NCBI GenBank assembly: GCA_963383645.1 | Contig: OY726564.1 | Span: 108,393,040-108,457,039 of the forward strand | Length of the DNA: 64,000 nucleotides | Direction of reading: 5' to 3' | From: Muscardinus avellanarius | Lineage: Eukaryota; Chordata; Mammalia; Rodentia; Gliridae | Part shown: positions 21,313 to 32,239 of the stretch, in pieces | Layout: each line of letters opens with the position of its first letter | Numbering within the stretch: position 1 is the stretch's first letter | Made by a program: the position numbers and the translations under genes | The notes under the pieces: model-generated | Databases searched by the model: none | Seen by the model: the letters and a program-made list of their open reading frames with translations, nothing else | Told to the model about the DNA's origin: nothing

Positions 21313-21510
21313 AACAGAGTTTCACAGCATTCTACGTGATTAGTTTTAGTAGCAGTTCATTAAAATGATACATGATTTCCACTAAGAAAATGCCACCTTG
21401 CCGACTAGGAAAGACCGGGTGAGATCTGTTTCCATTTTTGCTTTTCAAGTTTTAGCAATTATACTGTTAGTAACATATTCATTTGCAAATTTTATTATTA
21501 TATACATGTA

Positions 21511-21577
21511 TTTTTTTTGTGTGTGTGGGACCAGGGGTTAAACCCAGGTGTATTCTAAGTTATACCCTCAGCCCTAT

Positions 21578-21612
<35 letters not shown>

Positions 21613-21716
21613 TTTTAAAAAAAGTCTCAATAGGTTGCTAAGAATCTCCCTACTTTGTTAAGGCTATTCTGGAACCAGTGATCCCTCCTGTCTCAGCCTT
21701 CCAGGGACTGGTACTT
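21511..21716 (-). mobile_element. B1-dID SINE with internal (TTTA)n
   Basis: gggaccaggggttaaaccc to tcagccttccagggactgg; the linker between arms has expanded to about 15 TTTA units (21577-21614). Confidence 0.88.
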
Positions 21717-21822
21717 TTCATATTTTAACTGCACATTTTATCATATTTTCCAAAAATGTTTATTAAAATAACAAATGTAAAAAATTAACAAGAAAAAAAT
21801 AAAGGAAGGGACAGCTGAAAAT

Positions 21823-21880
21823 GTTAAACTCAGCAACCGAGTGAGGCCCTCCACAACTTAGTGAGACCCTGTTTTAAAAT
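21823..21880 (+). mobile_element. B1-dID SINE fragment (B1 end and linker)
   Basis: ctcagcaaccgagtgaggcc and gagaccctgttttaaaataa; the rest of this copy is cut off by the next insertion. Confidence 0.8.
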
Positions 21881-21888
21881 AAAATATA

Positions 21889-22092
21889 TAAGCCGTGTGT
21901 AGTGGCGCACGCTTGTAATCCCAGCATTTGGGAGGCTGAGACAGGAAGATCATGGTTCGAGGACAGCCTCAGCTACTACTGAGGCCCTTTGCAACTCAGT
22001 GAGACCCTGTTTCAAAAATAAAGAATAAAAAATAGGGCTGGGGGTGATGCTTGGAGGTAGAATGCCCCTGGGTTCCATCCCCAGTACTGAAA
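21889..22092 (+). mobile_element. B1-dID SINE, old type
   Basis: agccgtgtgtagtggcgcac to gttccatccccagtactg. Flanks aaaatatata / aaaatataca. Confidence 0.95.
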
Positions 22093-22302
22093 AATATACA
22101 CCATATATATGACATCATATGTCTATACTGTTTGTATATTATCTTCCCTAATGTACTCTGTGAACCTGAGTAAGATCAGCATGGACTCTGTTAGAAGAAA
22201 ACACATACATCTCACGGATAATGAGGCACTGAGGTGACCTACAGAAGTGAATATTCAAACTACAGAACTTTCCTTCTTTCAACGCCAGATTCTCCTCCCT
22301 CT

Positions 22303-22478
22303 CGGTGGCACTAGGGATTCCAGCTACCATGGAGCTATACCCACAACTCTTTTTATTTGTTTAATTAATTAATTTATTTTTTGCAATGGAGACTGAATTT
22401 GGGGCTTTTCTACTCTTGAGCTATGTCCCAGCCCTATTTTTATTTTCAAACAGGGCCTCTCTCGCTACGCTGAGGCTG
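22303..22478 (-). mobile_element. Rearranged or tandem dID arms, diverged SINE
   Basis: ggtggcactagggattcca and, 75 bases on, gcaatggagactgaatttgg both resemble dID ends, followed by tcaaacagggcctctctc of a B1 arm. The copy looks incomplete at its B1 start. Confidence 0.65.
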
Positions 22479-22529
22479 AATTGGGGTGTGGTTTGGAGGC
22501 AACATGCCTCCAAAATAAAAATAGTAACA

Positions 22530-22890
22530 ATAAAGTTTGCACTTTTCTGAATATAAGTGAGTTTGAACATTGTTTTCATATGTTCATGACCATTTTTAGT
22601 TTTTTACTTTTTTTGCTATGCAATTCAAAAATATTTTGTGTAGTCTAACTTATCCCTTTCCCCCTGTTTTTTTTTTTTAATTGCCTCTGGCTTTTTATTA
22701 ATCATTACAGGAAGATTTTCCCTACATTAAAGTTAAATAATTCATCCATGGTTTCTTATAGTTATTATATGGTGCATTTTTATTTTATTTTTTACATTTA
22801 TATCCCCAATCCATTTGAGGTTTATGCTTATGTAAAGTATAAGATATACACCTAATTTTATCTTTTTCAGAAAGGTTATTGAGTTGTACC
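22530..22890 (-). mobile_element. Ancient L1 3' region, antisense
   Basis: Anchor order on the plus strand is tgagtttgaacattgttttc, atccccaatccatttgaggt and gatatacacctaattttatc, ending gaaaggttattgagttgtac. This is the reverse complement of an old L1 3'UTR. Confidence 0.7.
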
Positions 22891-22892
22891 AC

Positions 22893-23322
22893 GTACTCAG
22901 GAAATGGATCACTGGGGCCTGAACCCAGGAGTGCTACATCCAGGCCCTTTGTGCTTTTTTCGCGGAAATGGAGATGGATCCCAGGGGCATTCTAACTCCA
23001 GTGACACTTCCAGCCCTATTTTTTATTCTTTATTTTTTTGAAGCAAGGGCTCACTGAGTTGCAAAGGGCCTCATGAAGTAGCTGAGGCTGTCCACGAGCC
23101 ACAGTCCTCCTGTCTCAGCCTCCCAAACGCTGGTATTACTAGCCTGCACCACCATACCCGTTAAGGCCTTCCACTTCTGAGCTACATCTCTGGCCCTTTT
23201 TATTTTTTGTTTTAAAACAGGTTCCTGCTAGGTGGTTGAGTCTTGCTTTCCTCGGACGTGATCTTCATGTCTCAGCCTCCCATGTACTGGGATTACAGGG
23301 TGTGCAACCATGCCCAGCTATA
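22893..23322 (-). mobile_element. Old SINE split by a younger SINE
   Basis: Outer pieces at 22893-22952 (gcctgaacccaggagtgcta) and 23164-23322 (ending gggtgtgcaaccatgcccag) flank an inner copy at 22955-23162. Duplicated words around caggccctttg / aaggccttcc mark the insertion point. Confidence 0.75.
22955..23162 (-). mobile_element. B1-dID SINE nested in an older SINE
   Basis: gaaatggagatggatcccag to ctgcaccaccatacccg. Same strand as its host copy. Confidence 0.9.
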
Positions 23323-23329
23323 GAATGAT

Positions 23330-23820
23330 AATAATAATTCATTTGAATTATTAAGAAAAGTCCAATTCACTCAAGAAAATAGGGAAGTATTTAATATATG
23401 TGAGGGAGAAAACCTCCCAAAAATTAGTAAAATAAGACCAAATCTTGTGTTTCCAGAGGAAAAGTTAAATATTTGGAATATTCACTTCTATAGACCATCG
23501 CACAGGCTTTTAAAAAATTATCAATGATATGTAAGTTTTCTTATGACTAACAGACTGTGCTGCTCTTACTCAAGTTCAAAGTATGAATGTTAAGATGGCA
23601 TTAAGAAATAAAATAACAAGAAATGATGGGTCAAAATTAACAAGGAGAACATTCGCCAAAGTTAAGGTCTGCCAGTCTCCTGGACAGTCGCACAGAGGTT
23701 ATCATGGAAGCCTGCAAAAGCTCTTACTGCTTCTGGTAAGACAAAATACACCTGAAATCCATATTATGAATGGTGGTAGTAAGCAAAAGGGATAATGTGA
23801 ACAGCAAAGTTAGTTTTCTT
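23330..23820. other. Unique intron
   Basis: AT-rich and non-repetitive. A 70-codon plus-strand frame (from 23583) has no recognised motif and no splice context. Confidence 0.45.
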
Positions 23821-23821
23821 T

Positions 23822-24014
23822 GGGGGGTACTAAGCACTCTACCTCCAAGTTATACCCCCACCTCTTTACCTTTTATTTTTATTTTTTGTTTTGAAAAAAG
23901 ATCTTTTTAGGTTGCAGTCTTACTATATTGCTGAAGCTCTCCTTGATCCTGCAATCCTCCTATCTTGGCCTTCCAAGTACTGGGGTTTCAGGCATGTGCT
24001 ACCATACCCAACAA
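23822..24014 (-). mobile_element. B1-dID SINE, diverged
   Basis: gggtactaagcactctacc (shortened dID end) to caggcatgtgctaccatacc. Confidence 0.87.
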
Positions 24015-24152
24015 AATTACTCTTTACTAATGTCTATGAGGGTATTTTTTAGTAGAATAAAATGAGGGAAGGAGAAAGAAATTTATACAAAAAAGATTAG
24101 GCAGAGTTATATTAGTTTATTAGTTTAAAAGGGTATTTCCTAATTGAACTGT

Positions 24153-24368
24153 TTTTTTTTTTGTTGTTGTTGTTTGTTTGTTTTGGTGGTACTGGGGTTC
24201 CTGGAAATCCTTCTACCTCTAGGCTATACTCCCAGACCTATTTTTATATTTTTACTTGGAAACAGGGTCTCTTAAGGCAGCGAGTGAGGCTGGCTTTGAA
24301 TCTGCGCGATCCTCCTGTCTCTGCCTCCCAAGCACAGGGATTATAAGCATGTGCCACTACGCCCAGCT
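24153..24368 (-). mobile_element. B1-dID SINE, young type
   Basis: ggtggtactggggttcctgg to gtgccactacgcccagc. Similar flanks tgaactgtttttt / tgtactgttttta. Confidence 0.95.
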
Positions 24369-24446
24369 TAACTGTACTGTTTTTAATACTACAAAAAATT
24401 TTCCATTATGAATTTAGACACCAAATATTAAAAAATTGGTTCTTAA

Positions 24447-24657
24447 TCTGGGTGTGGTGGATTACACACATTTGTAATCCCAGTACTTGGGAGGCTGAGA
24501 CAGGAGGATTGCCAGTTCCTGGACAGCCTTAGCTACTTAGTGAGGCCTTCCTCAATTTAGTGAGAAAATGTTTCAAAATAAAAAATAAAAAATATCAAAT
24601 AGGGCTGAGGGTGTATCTCAGAGGTAGAATGCCCCAGAGTTCAATCCCCAGTACCAT
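24447..24657 (+). mobile_element. B1-dID SINE
   Basis: aatctgggtgtggtggatta to gttcaatccccagtacca, short CA-rich tail. Confidence 0.94.
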
Positions 24658-24812
24658 ACACACACAAAGAAAAGGTTATCATGTAGTCCCTTATTATCTG
24701 CAAGCCTCCAAAGATCTTAACATATTCATATGCCATTCTTTTAAGAAAAGCGTAAGCTAGCTTAACATATTGTAAAAAATACAGCCCTGTCATTTCTTTG
24801 CTTATACCAGGT

Positions 24813-25007
24813 AAAAACCCTTAAGTACTAGTACTATTGAATTTGATACCAATACTTATGCAGATTTGAGAATCCAGGTGACACAGGCCCTCGGTCATAT
24901 GGTCAGAGCAGTTCAGTCTTTTGAAACTGCAGCCGACTACTTTTGTGGGAACGTGCTTCCAAGTAATGATGCTCTTGCTGACTACATGAGCCAGGAGCGC
25001 AGGTAGG
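24813..25007 (+). pseudogene. Unrecognised coding-like segment (possible pseudogene fragment or exon)
   Basis: After a stop at about 24810 one plus-strand frame stays open for about 63 codons to the stop in caggtaggtagg. It includes TIEFDTNTYADLRIQVTQAL, then GHMVRAVQSFETAADYF, then NVLPSNDALADYMSQERR. The residue mix is that of a soluble helical protein and not of a repeat, and codon usage looks normal. The 3' end reads cgcag/gtaggt, a good splice-donor sequence. A weak acceptor-like cttataccag lies at about 24810. I do not recognise the protein. It is antisense to RASAL2, and a fragment of a processed pseudogene is the simplest reading. Confidence 0.4.
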
Positions 25008-25009
25008 TA

Positions 25010-25378
25010 GGACCGATCATCAAATTCCGAGCTTCACTTCTGCGCACTATTTTTTCCTATTAACTTTTAAAGAGTTGAGAGACAGCCCACAATCTTACAC
25101 AGCCAATTATACCTTGAATGAGAAGGAAACCCATAAGACAGAGAGTTCCCATGAGTCAATCTTTCTGTCATTAAGCTTACAGGGCTTTCATAGAAAGAAA
25201 ATTCTTTCTACTCACTACATTCCACCCTTCTTAATTCTATTTCATTTAACAGATTAATTGTAGAGCCTTTTATTAAAAAGTACAAAACGTTGATTTAAAC
25301 TACTAGCTAATTATGAAAATACTATGGCGTGAGAGGTTAATGTCTTTGTAATTTGCGTACTTTTAATAATTATGAGTA
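25010..25378. other. Unique intron
   Basis: AT-rich and non-repetitive; nothing supported. Confidence 0.4.
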
Positions 25379-25520
25379 ATTGGGAGGCTGAGACAAAAAG
25401 ACTGCAGTTTGAGGCCAGCCTCAACAACTTAGCAAGACCCTGTTTCAAAATGAAAAAGTAAAATAGAGCTGCGGTTGTTGCTCAGAGGTAGAATGCCCCT
25501 GGGTTCAAACCTTGGTACCA
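25379..25520 (+). mobile_element. B1-dID SINE, 5'-truncated
   Basis: Begins inside the B1 arm (ttgggaggctgagacaaaaa) and runs to gttcaaaccttggtacc. Confidence 0.9.
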
Positions 25521-27045
25521 AAAATAGCAATAATGATAATAGTAATAATGAATCCCTTTGGCATATTTAAATGACTTTTCATAAACATATTAGGAAAGAG
25601 AAGATCAGTGCTTACGTTGTAAGATGAATAGGATAGAGTTTGATCTTCCAGAAGAGTGGTTTCTAAATTGTTTTGACTGCATAAAACGAGTAAGTTGAGT
25701 GTGCATTCCTACTGTTTACTTACAAAATATAACAATGTTCTGTTGTACAACTATGAAACATTCAGTAAGGTAAAAATTTAAAGAGAGTGATAAGAAATCA
25801 AACATTTAATATTTCCTCTCTGCACCCCAAATGGATTATACGTGCATCTTTGCCTCTTCTGAGGCATACACATCCCATTCTGGAGATTATCAACTAGAAT
25901 ATCGCAACCCAGGAGAGGCAACTCTACAAATAATAATCCTATGATATCATAGTATCAGTGCTATCATGAATAAATGTACACTCTTGCAAAAAGAAAAGAG
26001 AAAGTCAAGGCTAATATTATCTAAAAGAGGTGAGGAAACACTGGAGCTGAGTTTTAAAGGATGAGAATACTTTTTAGGAAGGGGAGAAGACAGACTGCCC
26101 AGGCAGAACTGTGCAGAGGCTTGATAAAGTACGTCTGGGGACTTGCAGGACGGGCACGGGAGGTGCAGACCTGGAGGCAAGGGGGAGATAATGGGTGCGG
26201 GGAAATGAGCCTGAACAGGCAGTCAAAAGGTGACGGAAGGCACACATGTGCACCTTACTGCTGCCTTCTCATCCTGCACCAGGAGTTCAGCTCCAAAAGC
26301 TAAAAGGAAGGAGACTGATCCTTTCTGAAGAGCTAGTTCTGTCTGAAGACATTCAAAAGAGGAGAGGAAGAGAGAAGATGATGGGCAAAGAAAAAGAACC
26401 CACTGTGCAAGCCAAATAAGATGTATAAAACATGGTCACACTTATGGACATGTGATTGGAGAAAGCACCAAAGGACAGCTGCCGAGGGGGTGGAATGCTG
26501 GCCAGCACCCCACTGCGCAGGTGAGGCCAAGATGGGAGGAGGCCCTGGAGGCCAGGGGAGGAGCTGAGCGTCCCTGCTGAGCTAGACGGGCTGGCAACAG
26601 AAGCAGAGGGATCCATGTAGAATGAGTGCATAGGAGTGGCTGCAGGAGAGAAAGCGGAGGCAGACAGGAGGGTGGAGGAGACCGCTTGTCCCGGTGTTTT
26701 CTTATACTTGATCCCTTGGCCTGAGGATCCTTAGGGAGAAATGGTACCTTTACAGGTACCCAGGACCAGCCCATCACCTGGCACGTGGGTGCCAGGTCTC
26801 CTTTGCCAGGCACCAAGTCTGTGTGCCCTGCCTGAGCCGGGCTTCTTCCTTTCCCATGAGTGCCTCTGTAACGTCTGGGCACCTGCACTGGGTATGGACA
26901 AGAGCTCCCTTCCCCATGTGGTGGCCTCTGGCTGAGCCCAGGTGTTCCTGGAGCTCACAGGGGTAAGCACCACCTCTCCAAGCCTGCCCCAAGTCCTGCA
27001 GCCCACCCCATCTTCGTTTCGCCGTGCACTTTACTTCTCTCTTTT
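25521..27045. other. Unique intron with a GC-richer part
   Basis: SINE-free. At 26040-26220 text such as ggagctgagttttaaaggatgagaat resembles a worn mammal-wide repeat. At 26450-27010 the GC content rises and overlapping frames open on both strands, but none shows splice-flanked coding or known protein words. Confidence 0.4.
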
Positions 27046-27046
27046 G

Positions 27047-27122
27047 CAGTACTGGGAGCTGAACACAGGGCCTTGTGCATGCTAGGCAAACATTTCACTG
27101 CTGAGCTATATCCCTAGCCCTT
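27047..27122 (-). mobile_element. Full-length ID-type SINE (undeleted tRNA-like monomer)
   Basis: The reverse complement reads gggctagggatatagctcag, then tttgcctagcatgcacaag, then ccctgtgttcagctccc. The segment between A and B boxes (tgcctagcatgcacaaggcc), lost in all dID arms of the window, is present. It is a monomer without a B1 arm. Confidence 0.88.
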
Positions 27123-28430
27123 TGCTTTTTTCTTTTTAAACTAAATGTTATGTTTCCTATTTCGACGTCCTTCAGTAAAAGCATATGGTGCTCTCTTCTT
27201 TATAGCAGGTAGTTTGCATAAAAACGCAGCCATGCAAAGTATCAGTAATACCTATTTTAAAAATTTGTGCAAAATAAGCAGCAAACCTGCCTTTCCATAT
27301 CTCTAGATGCAGAACCTCCAGGGAAGAGGAAGGCATTTGATATCAGCTGTTCAGGTCAGGTATACTTAGTGGCTAAGCATGCATTAGTCCTTCAAAACGT
27401 TTCTCTCTAATTCTAAATTGAAAAGTGTGGCGCCTTCCCTTCCCCATTACAGTCAAGAGAACAACTGCTGAGGGAGGGAGGCTTGCAGCACAGCCTAAGC
27501 ATGAGCCCCAGGGCCAGCCTCCATCCTCTCAACCGGCCACGACCAGCTCGAGTCGAAGCTTGGTGGGCTAAGTCTGTTCTAGGAATGACCACCGATTAAG
27601 AGGGCTCATGACTTTGATTCTGTGAAGTCAGGCTCTCCTGGCAATGTCTGTCACGCCTGCTTCCTTCTACTCTAGGAGCTAACCCAGTCCTACCTGACCC
27701 CCCAAGGGGCTGTATTTAACCTTATTCCTTTTTTCCTACTTTAAGACTCTTAGTTCCAGACCTTACATTTTCTAGGATATTTATCATTAAGAGTTTTTAA
27801 AATTATATTCCCTCTGATTATAAAATGATTTAAAGGCACAGTTAATATTTAATATCTTCAGATCATAAATTTTCTTCTCTGGCATTCCTATGCTTATTAT
27901 ATTATTTTACCTCTGGCAATAACATCTTGACAGACATATAATATGAATATATATTCATACACATATGAATACAAATATATTAGAAGAGTGCGGGGTGATC
28001 CTGTTATGGGTCTTAGCTCCACACAGACAAAAGAGACAAGATGGATACAGAATCTTTAAGAACCAAAGGAAATAACTTTAAGTATCCTTATGGAATACAA
28101 TAGCTATGAGAATATAGAAACTGAAAAAGCTTTGTAGGTTAGAAGGTATAAATTTGATCTCATTACTCCACCCAAGGCTGGTGAGAGGTCACAGTGTTGC
28201 AGTAAAGCAAGTCCTTTGTGAACTCAGGCTGATAACCGAGCTGCTGATGGCAAGCCCAAAGACAAGCAACTACTCTGCAGACCAGCAACCCCTGCGCGAG
28301 CAGGAACAAGACACGGAGAAAACACCACGCTTTAGTTTCTTAAGTCAAACTCGAAGGTACAAAAGAAAGCACTGAGACTCAGAGACGAGAGTGACCAGTA
28401 CGAGTCCTAAGATCTTACCAGTCGCCGAGA
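27123..28430. other. Unique intron
   Basis: No recognisable repeat or exon; AT-rich middle part at 27700-27990. Confidence 0.45.
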
Positions 28431-28433
28431 CAA

Positions 28434-28820
28434 AGAACTCTCAACCCTGGTCTGTATGTTTGAATCATCCAGGAACCTTTTAAAGAATACAGAAGACTGG
28501 GCTCTAGCCCAGAGATTCTGATTTGTCTGGTCTGAGCTGGAGTCCAGGCATCAGTGTGTTTGTCGAAACTCCTGAAGATGATTTTTTTTTGTGTGTGTGG
28601 TACTGGGGATGGAACTCTTCTACCTCCAGGCTACACTCCCAGACCTATTTTATATTTTATTTGGAAATAGGGTCTCTTAAGCCAGTGAGGCTGGCTTTGA
28701 GCCTGCATGATCCTTCTGTCTCTGCCTCCCAAGCAGGGGGATTACAAGAGTGGGCCACCACGCCAGGCCCTTAAGGTGATTTTTATGGATAGCAAGAGTT
28801 GAAAAATGCTGCTTGAGACA
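28434..28820 (+). mobile_element. MER5A-like hAT-Charlie MITE, split by a SINE
   Basis: It starts aactctcaaccctggtctg, then ttgaatcatccaggaaccttt, ccagagattctgatttgtct and gtccaggcatcagtgtg. After the SINE it resumes with ggtgatttttatgg and the inverted end agttgaaaaatgctgcttg. The terminal inverted repeats (ctcaaccct / agttgaaaa) are worn. Confidence 0.8.
28587..28770 (-). mobile_element. B1-dID SINE, young type, in MER5A
   Basis: gtggtactggggatggaact to gtgggccaccacgccaggc. Target duplication gaagatgatttttt / aaggtgattttta. Confidence 0.93.
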
Positions 28821-29700
28821 ATGAACTCTCTGGTCTTTATTAAGTGGGCAAGAAGCTCTCCATCTTTATGTTTAACTTAGGAAACAGTTAAATAGATCTT
28901 ATTGGGGAGTCTATGCAAAACAGAGACCAATACCAACTGAGCTGGATATTCTGATGCTTAGAGACAAAATGTTCTTTTTAAACAAGACCTTTAACACAGT
29001 CTGCGTGTATTTTCCAGAGCTTTGCTTCCTTCTAAAAACTATGCAAAGTTTTGCCTTCTGACAGTCTTTTGTATCTAGCATGTTTAACAGACGGGGCACG
29101 CTGAGGTCGCAGCGACAGGGGCACGAGCGGAGCCACACGGGAACACGCTCTCCTGCCTTAGCTCAGCCTGCTGCATCTTGGCTTGGCGCAGTGTTTAGTG
29201 TTTGAGTTCTTGCAGAGCTAAGCTCAAAGCTAATACAAATGAAGCAGCTGCGACTGCATTGTGTTACTCTCACATGGAAGGCCAACTTGGACCATTGTGC
29301 TGGGAAATGAGAACACTAAGCCCAGCACCTGGCCCGGAACACAGGCAGTTCTGGCTTAGCCAAAGCCAAATTGGTGGTATGGTCTAAGCAGAAGCGGCAC
29401 CAAAATCACAAACATCAAGTCACTTTATAAATAGAGTACAGAGAAAGAAGCTTGTTCCCAGGCCTCAGATGTCGTGAACCAGTATGCACAAATACAAGAT
29501 GTGATATCATGTCCCTTTCTGAGTTAAATGCAAGGACCTCCATCATCTGCTCCTTACTCAATTGTCTCCATCGCCCCGTGATGTCATTAAATGTAGTTTT
29601 AGCAATGTATACAAATAAGGGTGTTTTATTTAAAGGAAAACACAAATATATAGAGGTAAAAGTCTAGCAAGAAGTTAGAAAACAATTCTTTTAAAAGATG
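28821..29700. other. Unique intron
   Basis: Non-repetitive. The phrase cagcacctggcccggaacac (about 29322) suggests a scrap of an old mammal-wide repeat. No exon supported. Confidence 0.4.
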
Positions 29701-29708
29701 CAAAAACT

Positions 29709-29920
29709 GTTGGGCGTGATGGCGCACACTTGTAATCCCAGCATTCAGGAGGCTGAGACAGGAAGATCGTGGTTCACAGACAGCCTCGGCTACTCAGTGA
29801 GGCCCTTTGCAACTCAGTGAGACCCTGTTTCAAAATAAAGAATAAAAAATAAGGCTGGGGGTGTTGCTTGGAGGTAGAATACCCCTGGGTTTCATCCCTA
29901 GTACTGCACACACACAAAAA
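29709..29920 (+). mobile_element. B1-dID SINE, old type
   Basis: gttgggcgtgatggcgcaca to cccctgggtttcatccctag, ending in a tgcacacacaca tail. Duplication gcaaaaact on both sides. Confidence 0.95.
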
Positions 29921-29973
29921 AGGCAAAAACTATTCAAAGTGACTAAAGTTGTTTTTGTAGAATATAATGGTCA

Positions 29974-30204
29974 AGCCGGGCGTGGTGGCGCATGCTTGTA
30001 ATCCCCGCGCTTGGGAGGCTGAGATAGGAGGATCACGCAGGTTAGTGAGGATCTCAGCAACTTAGTGAGACCCTGTTTCCAACTAAATATAAAATGGGTC
30101 TGGGAGTATAGCCCAGAGGTAGAAAGCCGCTGGGTTCCACCCCCAGTACCACCAAAAATAAATAAAAAATAAATAAAAATAAATAAAAATAAAAAATAAA
30201 AAAA
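29974..30204 (+). mobile_element. B1-dID SINE, intermediate type
   Basis: agccgggcgtggtggcgcat to ttccacccccagtaccacc plus an (AAAT)n tail. Target duplication gaatataatggtcaa on both sides. Confidence 0.96.
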
Positions 30205-30480
30205 GAATATAATGGTCAAAACTCATCTACAGAAACAAACACTATAAGCTTATACATATGTATAATACCTAAAGGATTCAGAGAAATAGCCCTAGAAACA
30301 AATCATTAAATAATTCTATCTAGTTTTAATTTCTAATATAGACAGTATATACTACATACGTGAAATATCATAGCTCTGAACTCTAAATATTAAACTTTCC
30401 CTTTGCTGAAGAAATACCCATTCTGCACAGGTGTACCCATTCCAAATGACTGCATATTCGATGCTTATTAAATGTAATTA

Positions 30481-30674
30481 AGCCGGGCGTGGTGGCGCAC
30501 ACTTGTAATCCCCATGCTTGGGAGGCGGAGACAGGAGGATCGCGCTGGTTTGAAGTCAAGCCTCACTGGCTTAAGAGACCCAGTTTCCAAATAAAAATAT
30601 AAAATGGGTCTGGGAGTGTAGCCCGGAGGTAGAAGGGCTTCCAGGAACCCTAGTACCACCAAAAAAAAAAAAAA
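30481..30674 (+). mobile_element. B1-dID SINE, young type
   Basis: agccgggcgtggtggcgcac to ccaggaaccctagtaccacc plus poly(A). Short duplication gtaattaa. Confidence 0.95.
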
Positions 30675-30759
30675 GTAATTAAATATTTGTTATTGCAGTT
30701 GACTAGAGATATCAGTAATACCAAAAGAGTAACTATGAGATACACTCATTCTTGGTGAG

Positions 30760-30960
30760 TCGTTCCTTAGCTCATGCATATTTTATCCTCTGACAATTAT
30801 TTGCTGAGTGCTTACTAAGTGTCAGGTACTGTGTTAGGCACTAGGAGTGGTTTAGAGAGATGATAGAGATCATTATTCATTGTCTAATGAGGGACAGAGG
30901 CATATAAACAAATAATTGCAGTTGGAATTGGGCATGCTTGAAAAAGTATGGAATGAGGCT
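30760..30960 (+). mobile_element. Ancient mammalian interspersed repeat, family unresolved
   Basis: tttgctgagtgcttactaag and gtcaggtactgtgttaggca, then acaaataattgcagt, follow a common mammal-wide repeat pattern (accumulated 'next-to-size' text of the type tgccaggcactgtgctaggc). I cannot assign the family with certainty. Confidence 0.5.
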
Positions 30961-31019
30961 AGAGGAAGAACAGAAAAAGTATTTTGCAGATAGCTCTGAT
31001 TAGATAAAAATAAAAATGC

Positions 31020-31254
31020 AGGAGGGTTTGGTGGCGCATACTTGTAATCCCAGTACTTCGGGAGTCTGAGACAGGAGAATTGAAGGCCAGCCTCAGCTAC
31101 TTAGTGACAGGAGAATTGAAGGCCAGCCTCAGCTACTTAGTGAGGTCTCCTGCAACTTAGTGAGAGCCTGTTTCAAAATAAAGAGTAAAAAATAGGGCTG
31201 GGAGTGTAGCTTGGAGGTAGAATTCCCCTGGGTTCCATCCCCAGTACTGCAAAA
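31020..31254 (+). mobile_element. B1-dID SINE with a 36-base internal tandem duplication
   Basis: gaattgaaggccagcctcag lies in a perfect 36-base direct repeat at 31070-31105 and 31106-31141. The dID arm ends gttccatccccagtactgc. Confidence 0.95.
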
Positions 31255-31279
31255 AAGAAAAAGAAAGAAAGAAAAAAAA

Positions 31280-31354
31280 GGAAAGTAAAGAATAAAATAT
31301 AGGGCTAGGATGTGGCTCTGAGGTAGAATGCCCCAGATTCAATCCCTAGTGCTG
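31280..31354 (+). mobile_element. Extra dID arm following the dimer (trimeric SINE)
   Basis: gaataaaatatagggctagg to attcaatccctagtgctg is a further linker plus dID arm with no B1 arm of its own. An A-rich spacer of about 25 bases separates it from the previous dID arm. Confidence 0.88.
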
Positions 31355-31463
31355 AAAAAAAACAAGAAAACAAAAACAAGAAAAAATACATTTAAACATA
31401 CCTAAAAACCAAGACCTTGCCAGGAGCCTTATACTTTCCTGTTTCTTATTTCTTTCTTTCTTT

Positions 31464-31650
31464 GGCAGTACTGGGAATTGAACCTAGGAGTGTTCTACCA
31501 CTCAACTACATCCCCAGCCTTTTTATGATTTTTTTATTTTGAGACAGGGTCTCACTAAATTGCCAAGGCTCAGCCTCCAAGTTATGATCCTCCTGCCTGT
31601 GCTGCTCCGGTGGCTGGGTTTTTACAGGTGTGCGCCACCAGCTTTTGGCT
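31464..31650 (-). mobile_element. B1-dID SINE, diverged
   Basis: ggcagtactgggaattgaac to gtgtgcgccaccagcttttg. Confidence 0.9.
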
Positions 31651-31964
31651 CTCATTTCTCATGTGCATGAATATTCTGCTGTACTAGTCTCCCATTCTAA
31701 GTCATTACATGTATACCATTTTGTGAATAAGGAAGACAAACACAGGTTTGGGCTTCCCTCCGTAAGCTCACAATGACAGTTGTTCTTTCTGCCATAGCTG
31801 GCATCAGCCAATAGGCTACAAGCAGCCTGTGGCCTCTGGTGATTTCCCTAAAGTGAACCACAACTCTAGGGATATTAGTAGTGTCAACAGAAGGGCAGGT
31901 GTGGATTTGTGCTGGAGTGGCTTTCTTCTTATTATTATTACTATCGTTGTTGCTGTTATTATTT

Positions 31965-32040
31965 AGGTGCCAGGGATTGAACCCAGGGCGTTGTGCATGC
32001 CAAGCACATGGTCTACCACTGAGCTATATATTTCTAGCCC
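31965..32040 (-). mobile_element. Full-length ID-type SINE (undeleted)
   Basis: Plus strand: gtgccagggattgaaccc, gcgttgtgcatgccaagcac, tctaccactgagctatat. The region missing in dID arms is intact. No B1 arm. Confidence 0.87.
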
Positions 32041-32239
32041 CTGGGCCGGCCTTCCATTGAAACACAGACACCTAATTTACTGAGTTTAGATGGTGACAGC
32101 AAGAGGAAAATGGAGTCATTTCAGGAAGAATCATGAAATTTACTAATATTTCATAGTAGTTATACAGCTTGTAAACCACAAACATTTCAATAAACACATC
32201 TCTAATGCTTTGGCAGCCAGCATATTCAGTTAAGCTGGA

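Noticed and set aside
26333..27006. Several overlapping frames up to 148 codons
   Set aside because: Frames are open on both strands at once, as expected from GC-rich composition; no splice-flanked exon or motif.
27047..27122. tRNA gene-like sequence
   Set aside because: It is an ID SINE monomer (tRNA-derived), with an A-tail side and no evidence of a functional tRNA fold.
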